This document shows positions 9,299-19,387 of a stretch of DNA of 64,000 nt, piece after piece. The stretch's first letter is position 1, and every line of letters begins with the position of its first letter. The stretch lies in contig JAKVHY010000001.1 in the NCBI GenBank assembly GCA_023284085.1, positions 62,001 to 126,000 of the forward strand. Reading direction: 5' to 3'. The stretch is from Shewanella benthica (lineage in GTDB: Bacteria; Pseudomonadota; Gammaproteobacteria; Enterobacterales; Shewanellaceae). The notes below the pieces were generated by a model. The model made no database searches, was not told the origin of the DNA, and saw only the letters and a program-made list of their open reading frames with translations. Position numbers and translations under genes: made by a program.

Positions 9299-9307
9299 GG
9301 GAGCATC

Positions 9308-10306
9308 ATGATTGAATTTGAACGTAGCGTGGAACGTATGCCACGTATTCAGCAGACATTGGATATGTATGGTCTAGAGAGTCTGACTAGCTGCCGTGAC
9401 TTGTGTAACAAACATGGCTTCGATCCCTTCGACATAGTCAAGGAGACACAGACCATCGCCTTCGATGATGCAGCCTGGGCTTACACCTTAGGGGCCGCTA
9501 TTTCCATAAAACAGCAGAAGTTTAAGGCCTGTGAGGCGGCGAATGCCATCGGAGAAGGCTTGCAGGCTTTCACCATTCCCGGCTCGGTAGCCGAGCAGAG
9601 GAAAGTAGGCTTGGGCCACGGAAACCTTGCCTCACGCCTCTTGTCCGAAGAGTCCCGATGTTTCTGTTTCCTCGCGGGCCATGAATCCTTTGCCGCAGCC
9701 GAGGGGGCCATCAAGATAGCCCAGAATGCCAACAAGGTCAGACAATCGCCTTTAAGGGTGATTCTTAATGGTCTGGGGAAAGATGCGGCCTATCTTATCG
9801 CCCGCATCAATGGCTTTAACTATGTGGAGACTCGATTTGATTACGTGACCGACGAGCTCAGCGTGGTGCGTGAGAAGCAATTTGGTCAGGGCGTGCGTGG
9901 AGAGATCAACTGTTATGGCGCCGATGATGTGATGGAAGGCGTGGCCATCATGCACAAAGAAGGGGTGGATATCTCCATCACAGGCAATTCGACTAACCCC
10001 ACCCGTTTCCAGCATCCTGTGGCCGGCACTTACAAGAAAGAGCGTTTGTTGTTGAAACAACCTTACTTCTCTGTGGCGTCGGGCGGCGGAACCGGACGAA
10101 CTCTGCATCCGGATAATGTTGGCGCCGGTCCTGCCAGCTATGGCATGACAGATACTATGGGGAGGATGCACAGCGATGCCCAGTTTGCCGGCTCTTCCTC
10201 GGTACCCGCCCATGTAGAGATGATGGGTTTGGTTGGCATGGGAAATAACCCTATGGTGGGGGCCAGCGTGGCAATCGCCGTGGCCATCGAACAGGCATTT
10301 AGTTAA
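9308..10306 (+). CDS. GGGtGRT-family protein
   Basis: A 332-residue cytoplasmic protein with no signal peptide. It belongs to the family named for the motif GGGTGRT, here at residues 259-265, followed by LHPDNVGAGPASYGMTDTMG. A second glycine-rich patch is VILNGLGKDAAY (about 151-162). Cysteines cluster at 29, 33, 75, 118, 120 and 202. GGGGAG precedes the ATG and the gene follows the NifU-like gene by 9 bases. The pair is known from many anaerobes, but no biochemical role has been shown to my knowledge. A metal or Fe-S-linked function is an inference from the partner only. Confidence 0.8.
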   Translation: MIEFERSVERMPRIQQTLDMYGLESLTSCRDLCNKHGFDPFDIVKETQTIAFDDAAWAYTLGAAISIKQQKFKACEAANAIGEGLQAFTIPGSVAEQRKVGLGHGNLASRLLSEESRCFCFLAGHESFAAAEGAIKIAQNANKVRQSPLRVILNGLGKDAAYLIARINGFNYVETRFDYVTDELSVVREKQFGQGVRGEINCYGADDVMEGVAIMHKEGVDISITGNSTNPTRFQHPVAGTYKKERLLLKQPYFSVASGGGTGRTLHPDNVGAGPASYGMTDTMGRMHSDAQFAGSSSVPAHVEMMGLVGMGNNPMVGASVAIAVAIEQAFS

Positions 10307-10388
10307 AAGAACTCAGTAATACTAGACTTTACTTTGGCATAGCATGTCAGATGAATAGATTGGGATGATTTTTCATATCCCTGCAACA

Positions 10389-10426
10389 GAAAAAACCGAA
10401 GTCGTATGACTCCGGTTTTTTGTTTT
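10389..10426 (-). terminator. aceA terminator (may serve both strands)
   Basis: ACCGAAGTC (10395-10403) pairs with GACTCCGGT (10408-10416), with one G-T wobble. T runs lie on both sides, so it can end aceA from the right and the GGGtGRT operon from the left. Confidence 0.85.
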
Positions 10427-10469
10427 CCCTATCCCGAATGTGGGATTCAGTCGGCTTGTTAGTAGGGTA

Positions 10470-12053
10470 TTAGCCGAACTGGTTCATGGTGTTGTCTTTA
10501 CCCGACGCCTTCAGCGCCTGATCACCGGAGAAGTACTCTTTGTGAGCATCACCCATATCTGAGCCAGCCATGTTCTGATGCTTAACACAGGCGATACCCT
10601 GACGGATCTCTTTGCGCTGCACATTAGCCACATAACCTAGCATGCCTTGGTCACCGAAGTACTCTTTCGCCAAGTTGTCGGTAGACAAGGCGGCCGTGTG
10701 GTAAGTCGGTAGCGTGATCAAGTGATGGAAGATACCCGCTTCACGGGCTGAATCGGCCTGGAAGGTACGGATTTTCTCGTCCGCATCAATGGCAAGCTCG
10801 GTCTCATCGTAATCTATGCTCATCAAATCGGCACGCTCATAAGCCGAGACATCTTTACCTTGCTCCTTCATCACATCGAAGATCTGTTGACGGAAGTTAA
10901 GCGTCCAGTTAAATGATGGCGAGTTGTTGTAAACCAGCTTAGCATTTGGCACGACTTCACGAATGGCATTGACCATGGCGCCGATCTGAGCCACATGAGG
11001 CTTCTCGGTCTCAATCCACAATAAGTCGGCACCGTTTTGAAGGCTGGTGATACAGTCGAGTATACAACGCTCTTCACCCGTACCGGCGCGGAATTTAAAC
11101 AGGCCATTAGGTAGACGTGAAGGTTTAACCAGCTTATCGCCGCGCTTAAACACCACATCGCCATTTTCCAAGTTGTCGCTAGTCACTTCTTCTACTTCGA
11201 TGAAAGAGTTGTACTTGTCGCCTAAGTCACCCGGCTCTGAAGTCACCGCAATCTTCTGCGTCAGACCCGCTCCGAGAGAATCCGTACGTGCCACGATAAC
11301 GCCATCATCGATACCCAGCTCCAAGAAGGCATAACGTACGGCATTGATCTTAGCCAAAAACTCCACATGAGGAACCGTTACCTTGCCGTCTTGGTGTCCA
11401 CATTGCTTCACATCGGAAACCTGGTTTTCAAGCTGAATACAACAAGCACCGGCTTCAATCATCTGCTTAGCCATCAGGTAAGTGGCTTCTTCGTTGCCAA
11501 AACCTGCATCGATATCGGCAATAATAGGCACAACGTGTGTCTCGAAATTATCTATCTTATCCTTAATCGCGGCTTTATCGGCGGCGTCAGCGTTATCGAG
11601 TTCACGGAACAGACCACCTAACTCACGAGCATCGGCTTGGCGAAGGAAAGTATAAAGCTCGGCAATCAGGCTAGCGACTGAGGTCTTCTCATGCATAGAT
11701 TGGTCAGGCAGAGGACCGAACTCACTGCGAAGAGCGGCAACCATCCAACCCGAGAGGTAGAGGTAACATCGCTTAGTGGTCAGTAGATGCTTCTTAATCG
11801 CAATCATCTTCTGTTGACCGATGAAACCGTGCCAGCATCCTAGTGATTGTGTGTACTGAGAGCTATCAGCATCATAGTTAGCCATGTCTTCACGCATAAT
11901 TTTAGCGGTATACTTAGCTATGTCTAAACCCGTCTTAAATTGGTTCTGAGTGCGCATACGAGCGACAGACTCTGGATTGATTGCATTCCAGGCACTACCT
12001 TCATTCTCAATCAAGCTTGCTGCAGTATCAATATCGGTGCTGTAATTTGACAT
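10470..12053 (-). CDS. aceA: isocitrate lyase
   Basis: Isocitrate lyase of about 527 residues, splitting isocitrate into glyoxylate and succinate, the first step of the glyoxylate shunt. This is the longer isocitrate lyase subfamily seen in Pseudomonas, Shewanella and Colwellia. The catalytic loop reads KQCGH (E. coli has KKCGH) in VSDVKQCGHQDGK. Preceding and following blocks include IADIDAGFGNEEATYLM and LVYNNSPSFNW. The frame is open to 12125, but I place the start at 12053: AAGGGA precedes that ATG and MSNYSTDIDTAASL is the natural N-terminus. A LysR regulator is divergent and glcB lies nearby. Confidence 0.95.
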   Translation of the reverse strand: MSNYSTDIDTAASLIENEGSAWNAINPESVARMRTQNQFKTGLDIAKYTAKIMREDMANYDADSSQYTQSLGCWHGFIGQQKMIAIKKHLLTTKRCYLYLSGWMVAALRSEFGPLPDQSMHEKTSVASLIAELYTFLRQADARELGGLFRELDNADAADKAAIKDKIDNFETHVVPIIADIDAGFGNEEATYLMAKQMIEAGACCIQLENQVSDVKQCGHQDGKVTVPHVEFLAKINAVRYAFLELGIDDGVIVARTDSLGAGLTQKIAVTSEPGDLGDKYNSFIEVEEVTSDNLENGDVVFKRGDKLVKPSRLPNGLFKFRAGTGEERCILDCITSLQNGADLLWIETEKPHVAQIGAMVNAIREVVPNAKLVYNNSPSFNWTLNFRQQIFDVMKEQGKDVSAYERADLMSIDYDETELAIDADEKIRTFQADSAREAGIFHHLITLPTYHTAALSTDNLAKEYFGDQGMLGYVANVQRKEIRQGIACVKHQNMAGSDMGDAHKEYFSGDQALKASGKDNTMNQFG

Positions 12054-12165
12054 GGTAAGTCCCTTCCTACAAAAAATAGTTATCAACGATTGCTTCCGTT
12101 CAAAATAATAGTAATATTGAGTCAAATTAGTCTAATTTATAGTAATTATCTTCGGTATTTGTTTT
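12054..12165. promoter_or_regulatory. divergent aceA/lysR control region
   Basis: This 112-bp AT-rich region separates aceA from the divergent LysR gene. It contains TAATTTATAGTAATTA (around 12132-12147), a dyad of TAATT/AATTA that fits the T-N11-A form bound by LysR-type regulators. Autoregulation and aceA control by the neighbouring regulator is a reasonable inference from the layout only. Confidence 0.4.
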
Positions 12166-13110
12166 ATGAATATGTCTCGTATCGACCTGAATTTATTGGT
12201 TTATTTTGATGTTTTGCTCAGGGAACTAAATGTGACCCGCGCCGCAGATCAGCTGGGGATCAGCCAACCGGCCATGAGTAATGGGCTAAAAAGGTTAAGG
12301 GTCTTGTTCGATGATCCTCTGCTTATCAGAACCAGCAAGGGGATGACGCCGACAGAGAGGGCAAGTGAGCTCAAACCTGTGATCCGAGAGCTATTGATAG
12401 GCCTGGAGAAAGCCGTACAGCCCAAAGCCGAGTTTAATGCATTAGAGAGTGAGCAAGTGTTTCGCATGATGGCGTCGGATTACGCCGAGTCTACCCTTAT
12501 TCCCTTATTGATCGCTCGCCTACGTAACGAAGCGCCGAAAGTCATTCTGGATATCATGACACCAAGCGATGTTAATTTTGCCGATGTGGAACAGGGTAGA
12601 GTGGATATGGCGATTAACCGTTTCGATGAAATCCCTCAATCTTTTCACCAAAAAGTGCTCTGGAAAGATACCTTCAGTTGCCTCATTAACCGCACTAATC
12701 CAGTACTGAAGAACTTTAACTTAGACAATTATCTTAAGTCTCATCACGTCTGGGTGAGTAAGACTGGCATGGGAGTCGGGGTAGGCATGGATCCCGATGA
12801 TGTCCAACGTCTGGGGTGGGTAGATGAAGCGCTGGCAAAAATTGGTGCGAAGCGCCGTATCACAGTGTTCACCCGAAACTATCAAGCGGCCAGCTCATTG
12901 GCGGAGAGGCAAGATTTAATTGCCACAGTGCCCAGCAAGATGGCCAGGTTAAAGCAAGATAACAGCCGGGTCAGTATAGTAGCACCGCCATTTGACATCC
13001 CCCCCATAGAGTTGACCATGGCCTGGAGTCCGTTATTGCAACATAATCCGGCTCACAAATGGATGAGAGAGCTCATCACCGAAACTGCCAGGATCATAGA
13101 TAGATTTTAA
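12166..13110 (+). CDS. LysR-family transcriptional regulator
   Basis: 314 residues with an N-terminal winged helix-turn-helix (residues about 6-65; VTRAADQLGISQPAMSNGLKRLR is the recognition region) and a C-terminal substrate-binding domain. It is divergent from aceA and upstream of glcB, so the glyoxylate shunt genes are its likely targets. An in-frame ATG lies two codons inside (12172). The inducer cannot be read from the sequence. Similar proteins next to aceA are common in Shewanella but I cannot give a gene name with confidence. Confidence 0.85.
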   Translation: MNMSRIDLNLLVYFDVLLRELNVTRAADQLGISQPAMSNGLKRLRVLFDDPLLIRTSKGMTPTERASELKPVIRELLIGLEKAVQPKAEFNALESEQVFRMMASDYAESTLIPLLIARLRNEAPKVILDIMTPSDVNFADVEQGRVDMAINRFDEIPQSFHQKVLWKDTFSCLINRTNPVLKNFNLDNYLKSHHVWVSKTGMGVGVGMDPDDVQRLGWVDEALAKIGAKRRITVFTRNYQAASSLAERQDLIATVPSKMARLKQDNSRVSIVAPPFDIPPIELTMAWSPLLQHNPAHKWMRELITETARIIDRF

Positions 13111-13324
13111 CCACTGGCTAACCAGATTTCCTTGGTGGTATAACTTTGGTGAATGCCAACTATAACTACGATAAATTAGTGATATACATTAAGGCTGGAT
13201 AAACTGAACGAAACCTCTACTAGATCCAGCTTCATGGTTAGGCTATAGCGCTTAGTATCAGTTTCATGTATAGCAATAGAGATAGACACTAGACAGTCAA
13301 CGACACCTATCGGAAGGGATAAAT

Positions 13325-15493
13325 ATGACATCACGTATTCAAGTTGGCAATTTACAGGTCGCGACCTCACTGCTTAAGTTAGTGAATGAACAGATTATTC
13401 CTGGAACCGATATTTCATCGGCAAGGTTTTGGAGCTCACTTGAATCCATCATTGATGATCTAACACCAAAGAACAGAGCCTTATTAGCCCGCCGCGATGA
13501 TTTACAAGTGCAGATAGACAAGTGGCATACAGAACATAAGCTCCATGATCCTCAGGCCTATAAAGCCTTCTTGCAAGAGATAGGCTACCTCGTCCCCGAA
13601 GGCGACGATTTCAGCATCACCACAGAAAATGTAGACATTGAAATTTCCCAGCAAGCGGGTCCTCAGCTTGTGGTCCCGGTTAAAAATGCCCGTTTTGCCC
13701 TCAATGCGGCGAACGCGCGTTGGGGCAGCTTATATGATGCCCTCTATGGTACCGATGCCATCAGTGAAGCCGGCGGCGCCGAGGTTGGCAGCGGTTTCAA
13801 TCCGGTACGTGGCAGCAAGGTGATAGCATTTGCCAAGCAGCACTTAGATCAACTGGCTCCTTTAGCGATAGGCAGCCATAGTGAGGCAAGCCATTATCAA
13901 ATTGATCGAAACCAGCTGGTTATCACCCTCAGGGATGGAACAGATACTGAGCTTAAGCAGCCTGAAAAATTGCTGGGCTATCTTGGTAACCAGGTTGCCC
14001 CTCACGCTGTGTTACTCAAGAATAATGGCCTGCATGTGGAGATCCAGATAGACAGGAATCATGCCATAGGTAAGACAGATCTGGCGGGTATGAAAGATCT
14101 GCTGGTAGAAGCCGCTGTGACCACCATCATGGATTGTGAAGACTCGGTGGCTGCTGTCGATGCCGAGGACAAGTGTGAGGTCTATCAAAACTGGTTAGGC
14201 TTGATGAAAGGCGATCTCACTGCCCGGTTAACCAAAGGCGGTAAGACCATCATCCGTGAGCTTAACCTGGATCGTCATTATCTGTGCCCACAAGGAAGGG
14301 AGTTTACTCTGCCTGGTCGAAGCCTGTTATTTATTCGTAATGTCGGTCACCTGATGACCAATGATGCTATTTTAGACAAGGCGGGTGATGAGGTTCCCGA
14401 GGGGATCTTAGATGGTATGGTATCCGTTCTGGCGGCAATGCATGATCTTAAGGGTAATAATAAGCAGCGCACCAATAGCCGCGCGGGGTCGATCAATATT
14501 GTTAAACCTAAGATGCACGGACCCGATGAGGTGGCGTTTACCTGTGAGCTGTTTACCCGTATCGAAGATGCGCTGAGCCTGTCCAGAAATACCATCAAAC
14601 TTGGGATCATGGATGAAGAGCGTAGGACGACAGTAAACTTAAAAGAGTGTATTCGCGTGGCTAAGGAGAGAGTGGTGTTTATTAACACTGGATTTCTCGA
14701 TAGAACCGGCGATGAGATCCATACTTCCATGCTCGCCGGTCCTTTTGTGCCTAAAACACAGATGAAACAGCAGGCCTGGATCACTGCCTATGAAGATTGG
14801 AATGTCGATGTCGGCCTGGCATGTGGTTTACCTGGTCGTGCTCAGATTGGCAAGGGGATGTGGGCCATGCCTGATGAGATGGCGTCCATGCTTGAGCAAA
14901 AGTCAGCCCATCCCAATGCGGGTGCTAACACCGCCTGGGTGCCATCTCCCAATGGCGCCATACTGCATTCGACTCATTATCATCAGATCAACGTCGCCGA
15001 GAAACAGCTGGAATTGTCAAAGCGAACCCATGCCAAATTAGATGATATTCTCACCATTCCCTTGTTATCGGAAACCTTGACAGATGAACAGATCCAACGT
15101 GAACTCGACAACAATGCCCAGGGGATCTTGGGTTACGTTGTACGTTGGATAGATCATGGTGTTGGTTGCTCGAAAGTGCCCGATATCAATAACGTGGGCC
15201 TAATGGAAGACAGGGCAACCTTGAGAATATCATCACAATATATTGCCAATTGGCTGGAGCATAAGATCTGCACCAAGGAGCAAGTTACCGCATCCATGAA
15301 GAGGATGGCTGCCGTTGTCGATAAGCAAAATGTCGGTGATGCTCTCTATCACGACATGGCGCCAGATTTCAGTGGCATCGCCTTTAATGCGGCGCTCGAT
15401 CTGATATTCAAGGGAAAAGAGCAACCTTCGGGTTACACTGAGCCCTTGCTGCATGCTTATCGGATTAAAAAGAAGGCTGAGCAAGCTCAATAA
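13325..15493 (+). CDS. glcB: malate synthase G
   Basis: 722 residues, the length of the monomeric G isoform, condensing glyoxylate with acetyl-CoA to malate and so completing the glyoxylate shunt begun by AceA. Diagnostic blocks include [18 protein letters not shown] and [34 protein letters not shown] and [13 protein letters not shown] follow near the C-terminal half. GGAAGGG precedes the ATG. It is a single gene with a strong bidirectional terminator shared with adhE. Confidence 0.96.
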   Translation: MTSRIQVGNLQVATSLLKLVNEQIIPGTDISSARFWSSLESIIDDLTPKNRALLARRDDLQVQIDKWHTEHKLHDPQAYKAFLQEIGYLVPEGDDFSITTENVDIEISQQAGPQLVVPVKNARFALNAANARWGSLYDALYGTDAISEAGGAEVGSGFNPVRGSKVIAFAKQHLDQLAPLAIGSHSEASHYQIDRNQLVITLRDGTDTELKQPEKLLGYLGNQVAPHAVLLKNNGLHVEIQIDRNHAIGKTDLAGMKDLLVEAAVTTIMDCEDSVAAVDAEDKCEVYQNWLGLMKGDLTARLTKGGKTIIRELNLDRHYLCPQGREFTLPGRSLLFIRNVGHLMTNDAILDKAGDEVPEGILDGMVSVLAAMHDLKGNNKQRTNSRAGSINIVKPKMHGPDEVAFTCELFTRIEDALSLSRNTIKLGIMDEERRTTVNLKECIRVAKERVVFINTGFLDRTGDEIHTSMLAGPFVPKTQMKQQAWITAYEDWNVDVGLACGLPGRAQIGKGMWAMPDEMASMLEQKSAHPNAGANTAWVPSPNGAILHSTHYHQINVAEKQLELSKRTHAKLDDILTIPLLSETLTDEQIQRELDNNAQGILGYVVRWIDHGVGCSKVPDINNVGLMEDRATLRISSQYIANWLEHKICTKEQVTASMKRMAAVVDKQNVGDALYHDMAPDFSGIAFNAALDLIFKGKEQPSGYTEPLLHAYRIKKKAEQAQ

Positions 15494-15527
15494 AAATACG
15501 CCATCATTCCTTTGATATTTTTGAAAT

Positions 15528-15566
15528 AAAAAGCCAGTTAACATTATGATGTTAACTGGCTTTTTT
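15528..15566. terminator. bidirectional terminator between glcB and adhE
   Basis: GCCAGTTAACAT (15533-15544) and ATGTTAACTGGC (15549-15560) form a perfect 12-bp stem with a 4-nt loop. An A run lies on the left and a T run on the right, so it works for both convergent genes. Confidence 0.93.
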
Positions 15567-15625
15567 ATACCGCTAATCTTATACCGATTGAGAGTAGCTA
15601 GTGTTTAGACCCTATGCTCATGGAC

Positions 15626-18226
15626 TTAGCTGTCGCTATAGGCGTTGCCATAGAAACTGTCGAGCAGTATCTGCTTTAGCTCCGCTATTAAGGGGTATCT
15701 AGGGTTTGCGCCTGTGCATTGGTCATCGAATGCATCTTCGGCTAACTCGTCCAGTTTAGCTAGGAAGTCGGCTTCGTTAACGCCTGCTTCTTGGATTGAA
15801 GCCGGAATGCCAATCGTCTTCTTGAGTTCATCGATTTTTTCAAGCAAAGCTTGAACTTTTTCTTCATCTGTATTACCACTTAAGTCTAGGTAGTCGGCAA
15901 TCTTTGCATAGCGGCAAAGTGCCTTAGGTCGATCGTATTGGCTGAATGCCGCTTGTTTAGTCGGCATGTCAGTGGCATTGTAACGGATCACATTACTGAT
16001 GAGCAGGGCGTTTGCCAAGCCATGGGCAAGATGAAATTCGGCGCCCAATTTATGGGCCATAGAGTGGCAGACTCCCAGGAAGGCATTGGCAAAAGCGATA
16101 CCCGCTATGGTAGAGCCATTATGTACCTTTTCGCGTGCTACGGGCGCTGCTGCGCCCAGATTATAGGCATCGGGAAGGTGCTTAAATAACAGGTCTAATG
16201 CCTGCAGAGCTTGACCATCACTGTATTCGTTGGCCATCACACTGACATAGGCTTCTAATGCATGGGTGATAGCATCTATCCCGCCAAAAGCTGTCAGAGA
16301 TTTAGGCATATCCATGACTAAATTGGGATCGACGATGGCCATGTTCGGTGTTAACTGGTAATCGGCGATGGGGTACTTCATTCCCGTGGCTTCATCAGTC
16401 ACTACCGCGAATGGCGTGACTTCTGAACCTGTACCTGAGGTGGTCGGGATCGCGACCATCTGCGCCTTGACACCCAATTTAGGGAACTTGTAGATACGCT
16501 TACGAATATCCATAAATCTGAGGGCGAGATCGGCAAAATCGACATCGGGATGCTCATACATGACCCAGATAATCTTAGCCGCATCCATGGGTGAGCCGCC
16601 GCCGAGTGCGATGATCACATCGGGTTGAAAGCTATGTGCTACCTTGGCGCCTTGTTTGACTATGGCTAAGGTAGGATCGGCTTCTACTTCATAAAATATC
16701 TCAGTTTCCAATCCTTGAGCCTTAAGGATCTTGACTGTTTCATCACAATATCCATTATTAAACAGGTATTTGTCTGTCACTATCAGTGCGCGTTTCTTGT
16801 CACTCAGTTCCTCGAGTGCAATAGGCAAGCAACCACGGCGGAAATAAATAGATGAAGGAAGCTTGTGCCACAACATGTTCTCAGCCCTCTTAGCGACCAT
16901 TTTTTTGTTAATAAGGTGACTCGGTCCCACGTTTTCTGAGATGGAGTTGCCGCCCCATGAGCCACAACCTAAGGTGAGCGAAGGTGCTAGTTTGAAGTTA
17001 TACAGATCGCCGATACCGCCTTGTGAGGCTGGGGTGTTGATCAATATACGGGCGGTCTTCATACGAAAACCGAAGGCCTTGACGCGCTCTACTTGTGTAT
17101 CTTGGTCAGTATAAAGGCCTGAGGTGTGTCCTATCCCGCCCAAGGTGACCAGGGCCTCAGCCTTATCCATGGCATCATCGAAGTCTTTGGCCCGGTACAT
17201 ACCCAATAAAGGAGAGAGTTTTTCATGGGCAAAGGCTTCGGAGTCATTGATATCTGTCGCCTCGCCAATCAAGACCTTAGTCCAGCGGGGGACGTCTATG
17301 CCTGCCATTAAGGCGATATCTACCGCGCTCTGTCCGACGATGTCGGCATTGAGTCCGCCATTCTTGAGTATGACTCCTTGCATGGCCTCTGATTCATCGG
17401 CACTGAGAATATAGCCGCCGTGAGTTGCGAAGCGCTCTTTAACTGTGTCATAAATTTCATCGACGACGATCACCGCTTGCTCTGATGCACACACGACGCC
17501 GTTATCGAAGGTTTTAGACATCAATATTGAGCTGACAGCACGCTTGATGTCAGCGGTTTCATCTATCACTATTGGGGTGTTTCCCGCACCGACTCCGATG
17601 GCGGGTTTGCCTGAAGAGTAAGCCGCTTTTACCATGCCGGGTCCACCAGTGGCCAAGATGAGGTTTATCTTGTTATGGGTCATCAAGCGATTCGATAATG
17701 CGACACTAGGCTCATCTATCCAACCGATAATATCTTTCGGAGCACCGGCTTTGACGGCGGCATCCAGTACGATGCGAGCGGCGGTTGTGGTCGACATTTT
17801 CGCCCTTGGATGAGGTGAGAAAATGATGCCATTACGGGTTTTGAGGCTGATAAGCGCCTTAAAGATGGCGGTGGATGTTGGGTTGGTGGTGGGGACTATG
17901 CCACAGATGATACCGACAGGTTCGGCTATGGTTATGGTGCCGAAGGTGGGGTCTTCATCTATTATGCCGCAGGTCTTCGAGTCCTTATACTTGTTATAGA
18001 TGTATTCGGAGGCGAAGTGATTCTTGATCACCTTATCTTCAATCACGCCCATGCCAGTTTCTGATGCCGCCATCTTAGCCAGAGATATTCGAGCATCGGC
18101 CGCCGCCAGGGCTGCCGCTCTGAAGATGATATCGACTCGTTCCTGAGTGAAGTTAGCAAACTGGGCTTGCGCATCTGCAACTCGCTGTACAAGAAGATCG
18201 AGTTCTTGCTCATTGGTCACTGTCAT
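15626..18226 (-). CDS. adhE: bifunctional acetaldehyde-CoA/alcohol dehydrogenase
   Basis: An 866-residue fusion enzyme that reduces acetyl-CoA to acetaldehyde and then ethanol during fermentation, and usually forms spirosome filaments. The N-terminal aldehyde dehydrogenase half (about 1-440) has the catalytic cysteine in NGVVCASEQA and GVGAGNTP. The C-terminal iron alcohol dehydrogenase half (about 450-866) has GGGSPMDAAK and the metal-binding region CHSMAHKLGAEFHLAHGLAN. AAGGGAA precedes the ATG. The arrangement adhE divergent from a MarC-family gene is the same as adhE-ychE in E. coli. A HexR-like palindrome lies 120 bases upstream of the start. Confidence 0.96.
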   Translation of the reverse strand: MTVTNEQELDLLVQRVADAQAQFANFTQERVDIIFRAAALAAADARISLAKMAASETGMGVIEDKVIKNHFASEYIYNKYKDSKTCGIIDEDPTFGTITIAEPVGIICGIVPTTNPTSTAIFKALISLKTRNGIIFSPHPRAKMSTTTAARIVLDAAVKAGAPKDIIGWIDEPSVALSNRLMTHNKINLILATGGPGMVKAAYSSGKPAIGVGAGNTPIVIDETADIKRAVSSILMSKTFDNGVVCASEQAVIVVDEIYDTVKERFATHGGYILSADESEAMQGVILKNGGLNADIVGQSAVDIALMAGIDVPRWTKVLIGEATDINDSEAFAHEKLSPLLGMYRAKDFDDAMDKAEALVTLGGIGHTSGLYTDQDTQVERVKAFGFRMKTARILINTPASQGGIGDLYNFKLAPSLTLGCGSWGGNSISENVGPSHLINKKMVAKRAENMLWHKLPSSIYFRRGCLPIALEELSDKKRALIVTDKYLFNNGYCDETVKILKAQGLETEIFYEVEADPTLAIVKQGAKVAHSFQPDVIIALGGGSPMDAAKIIWVMYEHPDVDFADLALRFMDIRKRIYKFPKLGVKAQMVAIPTTSGTGSEVTPFAVVTDEATGMKYPIADYQLTPNMAIVDPNLVMDMPKSLTAFGGIDAITHALEAYVSVMANEYSDGQALQALDLLFKHLPDAYNLGAAAPVAREKVHNGSTIAGIAFANAFLGVCHSMAHKLGAEFHLAHGLANALLISNVIRYNATDMPTKQAAFSQYDRPKALCRYAKIADYLDLSGNTDEEKVQALLEKIDELKKTIGIPASIQEAGVNEADFLAKLDELAEDAFDDQCTGANPRYPLIAELKQILLDSFYGNAYSDS

Positions 18227-18551
18227 TTTGTATTCCCTTGAAAAAATTTAGCAAAAATAAGTTTTAGCTAAATCTTCTCGATGACTAAAAATTACACCGA
18301 AACCCCCTTGTTAACCGTGATCTCACCCACAGTTTGCGGCTTTGTTGTAATTAAATTACATTGTTAACGACTTGTTTGACTGTTTGGTGAGCTGTGATAT
18401 TTTAATCGGGATAAAAAATCTTATGTGAACTGGGACCTATTTATAAAAAAACTCATTTTAGCCAGATGAAATCATAGGGTAAACTCGTCTGCTCAATACA
18501 AGGGCGATGACAAATTGGTTAACGCTTTAATCTGTATTTACATTCGAGGAT
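18227..18551. promoter_or_regulatory. adhE/ychE divergent intergenic region
   Basis: 325 bases between the divergent adhE and MarC-family genes with no visible gene. It contains the HexR-like palindrome (18346-18360), listed separately. A GAGGAT before the ychE ATG is a good ribosome-binding site. I could not assign promoters with confidence. Confidence 0.5.
18346..18360. promoter_or_regulatory. HexR-like operator upstream of adhE
   Basis: TGTAATTAAATTACA is a perfect palindrome around its central base and matches the TGTAATWWWATTACA consensus I recall for HexR in Shewanella, whose reconstructed regulon includes adhE. It lies 120-134 bases upstream of the adhE start. The match is seen directly; binding is inferred. 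Confidence 0.7.
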
Positions 18552-19190
18552 ATGTCGTTGGATTTTACATTTTACGTTAAGTTTTTTTTAGGCTTGTTGG
18601 CCATCATCAACCCAGTGGGTCTTTTGCCTGTGTTTGTGAGCTTAACCAGTCATCAGAATGAGATCGAACGCAATCATACGGGAAAGGTGGCTAACTTTGC
18701 CGTTGTGGTTATTTTGCTGGTGACCATATTTGCCGGTCAGCATATTCTAAACTTGTTCAGTATCTCGCTTTCGGCGTTTAGGATAGCCGGTGGTTCCTTG
18801 ATTGCGATCATTGCCATGTCGATGCTGCAGGGGAAATTGGGTGAGATTAAACGTAACAAGGAAGAAGACAGGGAATCATCGGGCATGGAGTCGGTGGCAG
18901 TGGTGCCTCTGGCCTTACCCTTGATGGCCGGCCCGGGTGCCATTAGCTCTGTGATTGTGTCCGCGGCTGAAAATAACAGCTTTATCTATCATGTCGGCAT
19001 GTCTATCACTGTCATGGTATTTGGCTTAACCAGTTTTATGCTCTTTAGAGCGGCTCCCGTGATATATAAAGTACTGGGGAAAACGGGTATTAATGTGATA
19101 ACCCGATTGATGGGACTCTTGATGTTATCTATTGGTATCGAAGTGATCGTGGCAGGGTTTAAAGGCCTGTTTCCTAACTTACTGAATTAG
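18552..19190 (+). CDS. ychE: MarC-family inner-membrane protein (YchE-like)
   Basis: A 212-residue integral membrane protein with about six transmembrane segments. It carries MarC-family motifs: AIINPVGLLPVF near the N-terminus and ALPLMAGPGAIS in the middle. The substrate is unknown; MarC itself was once wrongly linked to multiple antibiotic resistance. It is divergent from adhE, exactly as ychE in E. coli, which supports the YchE name over other MarC paralogs. GAGGAT precedes the start, and a weak hairpin with a T run follows. Confidence 0.85.
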   Translation: MSLDFTFYVKFFLGLLAIINPVGLLPVFVSLTSHQNEIERNHTGKVANFAVVVILLVTIFAGQHILNLFSISLSAFRIAGGSLIAIIAMSMLQGKLGEIKRNKEEDRESSGMESVAVVPLALPLMAGPGAISSVIVSAAENNSFIYHVGMSITVMVFGLTSFMLFRAAPVIYKVLGKTGINVITRLMGLLMLSIGIEVIVAGFKGLFPNLLN

Positions 19191-19277
19191 CCATTTAAGC
19201 GGTAAGCCTATTCAGGATTTACCTAATGTTCCTTTTTTGTTTCACATGTGCAGCCATAAGGCGCTGCACGCGTAAAT

Positions 19278-19306
19278 GCTGTTTGAATGACTCGAACGGC
19301 TTTTTT
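19278..19306 (+). terminator. ychE terminator
   Basis: GCTGTTTG and CGAACGGC form an 8-bp stem with wobble pairs, directly followed by TTTTTTG. Confidence 0.65.
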
Positions 19307-19387
19307 GTTTTGTCATAAAATAACCCTTATAGCGGATCTGTACTAAGATTTTGATAGGACTCCACCCCCTATATCATGGAAGATTTT

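Noticed and set aside
9752..10213. 153-codon open frame antisense to the GGGtGRT gene
   Set aside because: Antisense shadow of a strongly conserved protein; no ribosome-binding site or recognisable domain.
10470..12125. Isocitrate lyase beginning at 12125 (551 residues)
   Set aside because: The extra 24 residues have no support; AAGGGA and a natural N-terminus favour 12053.
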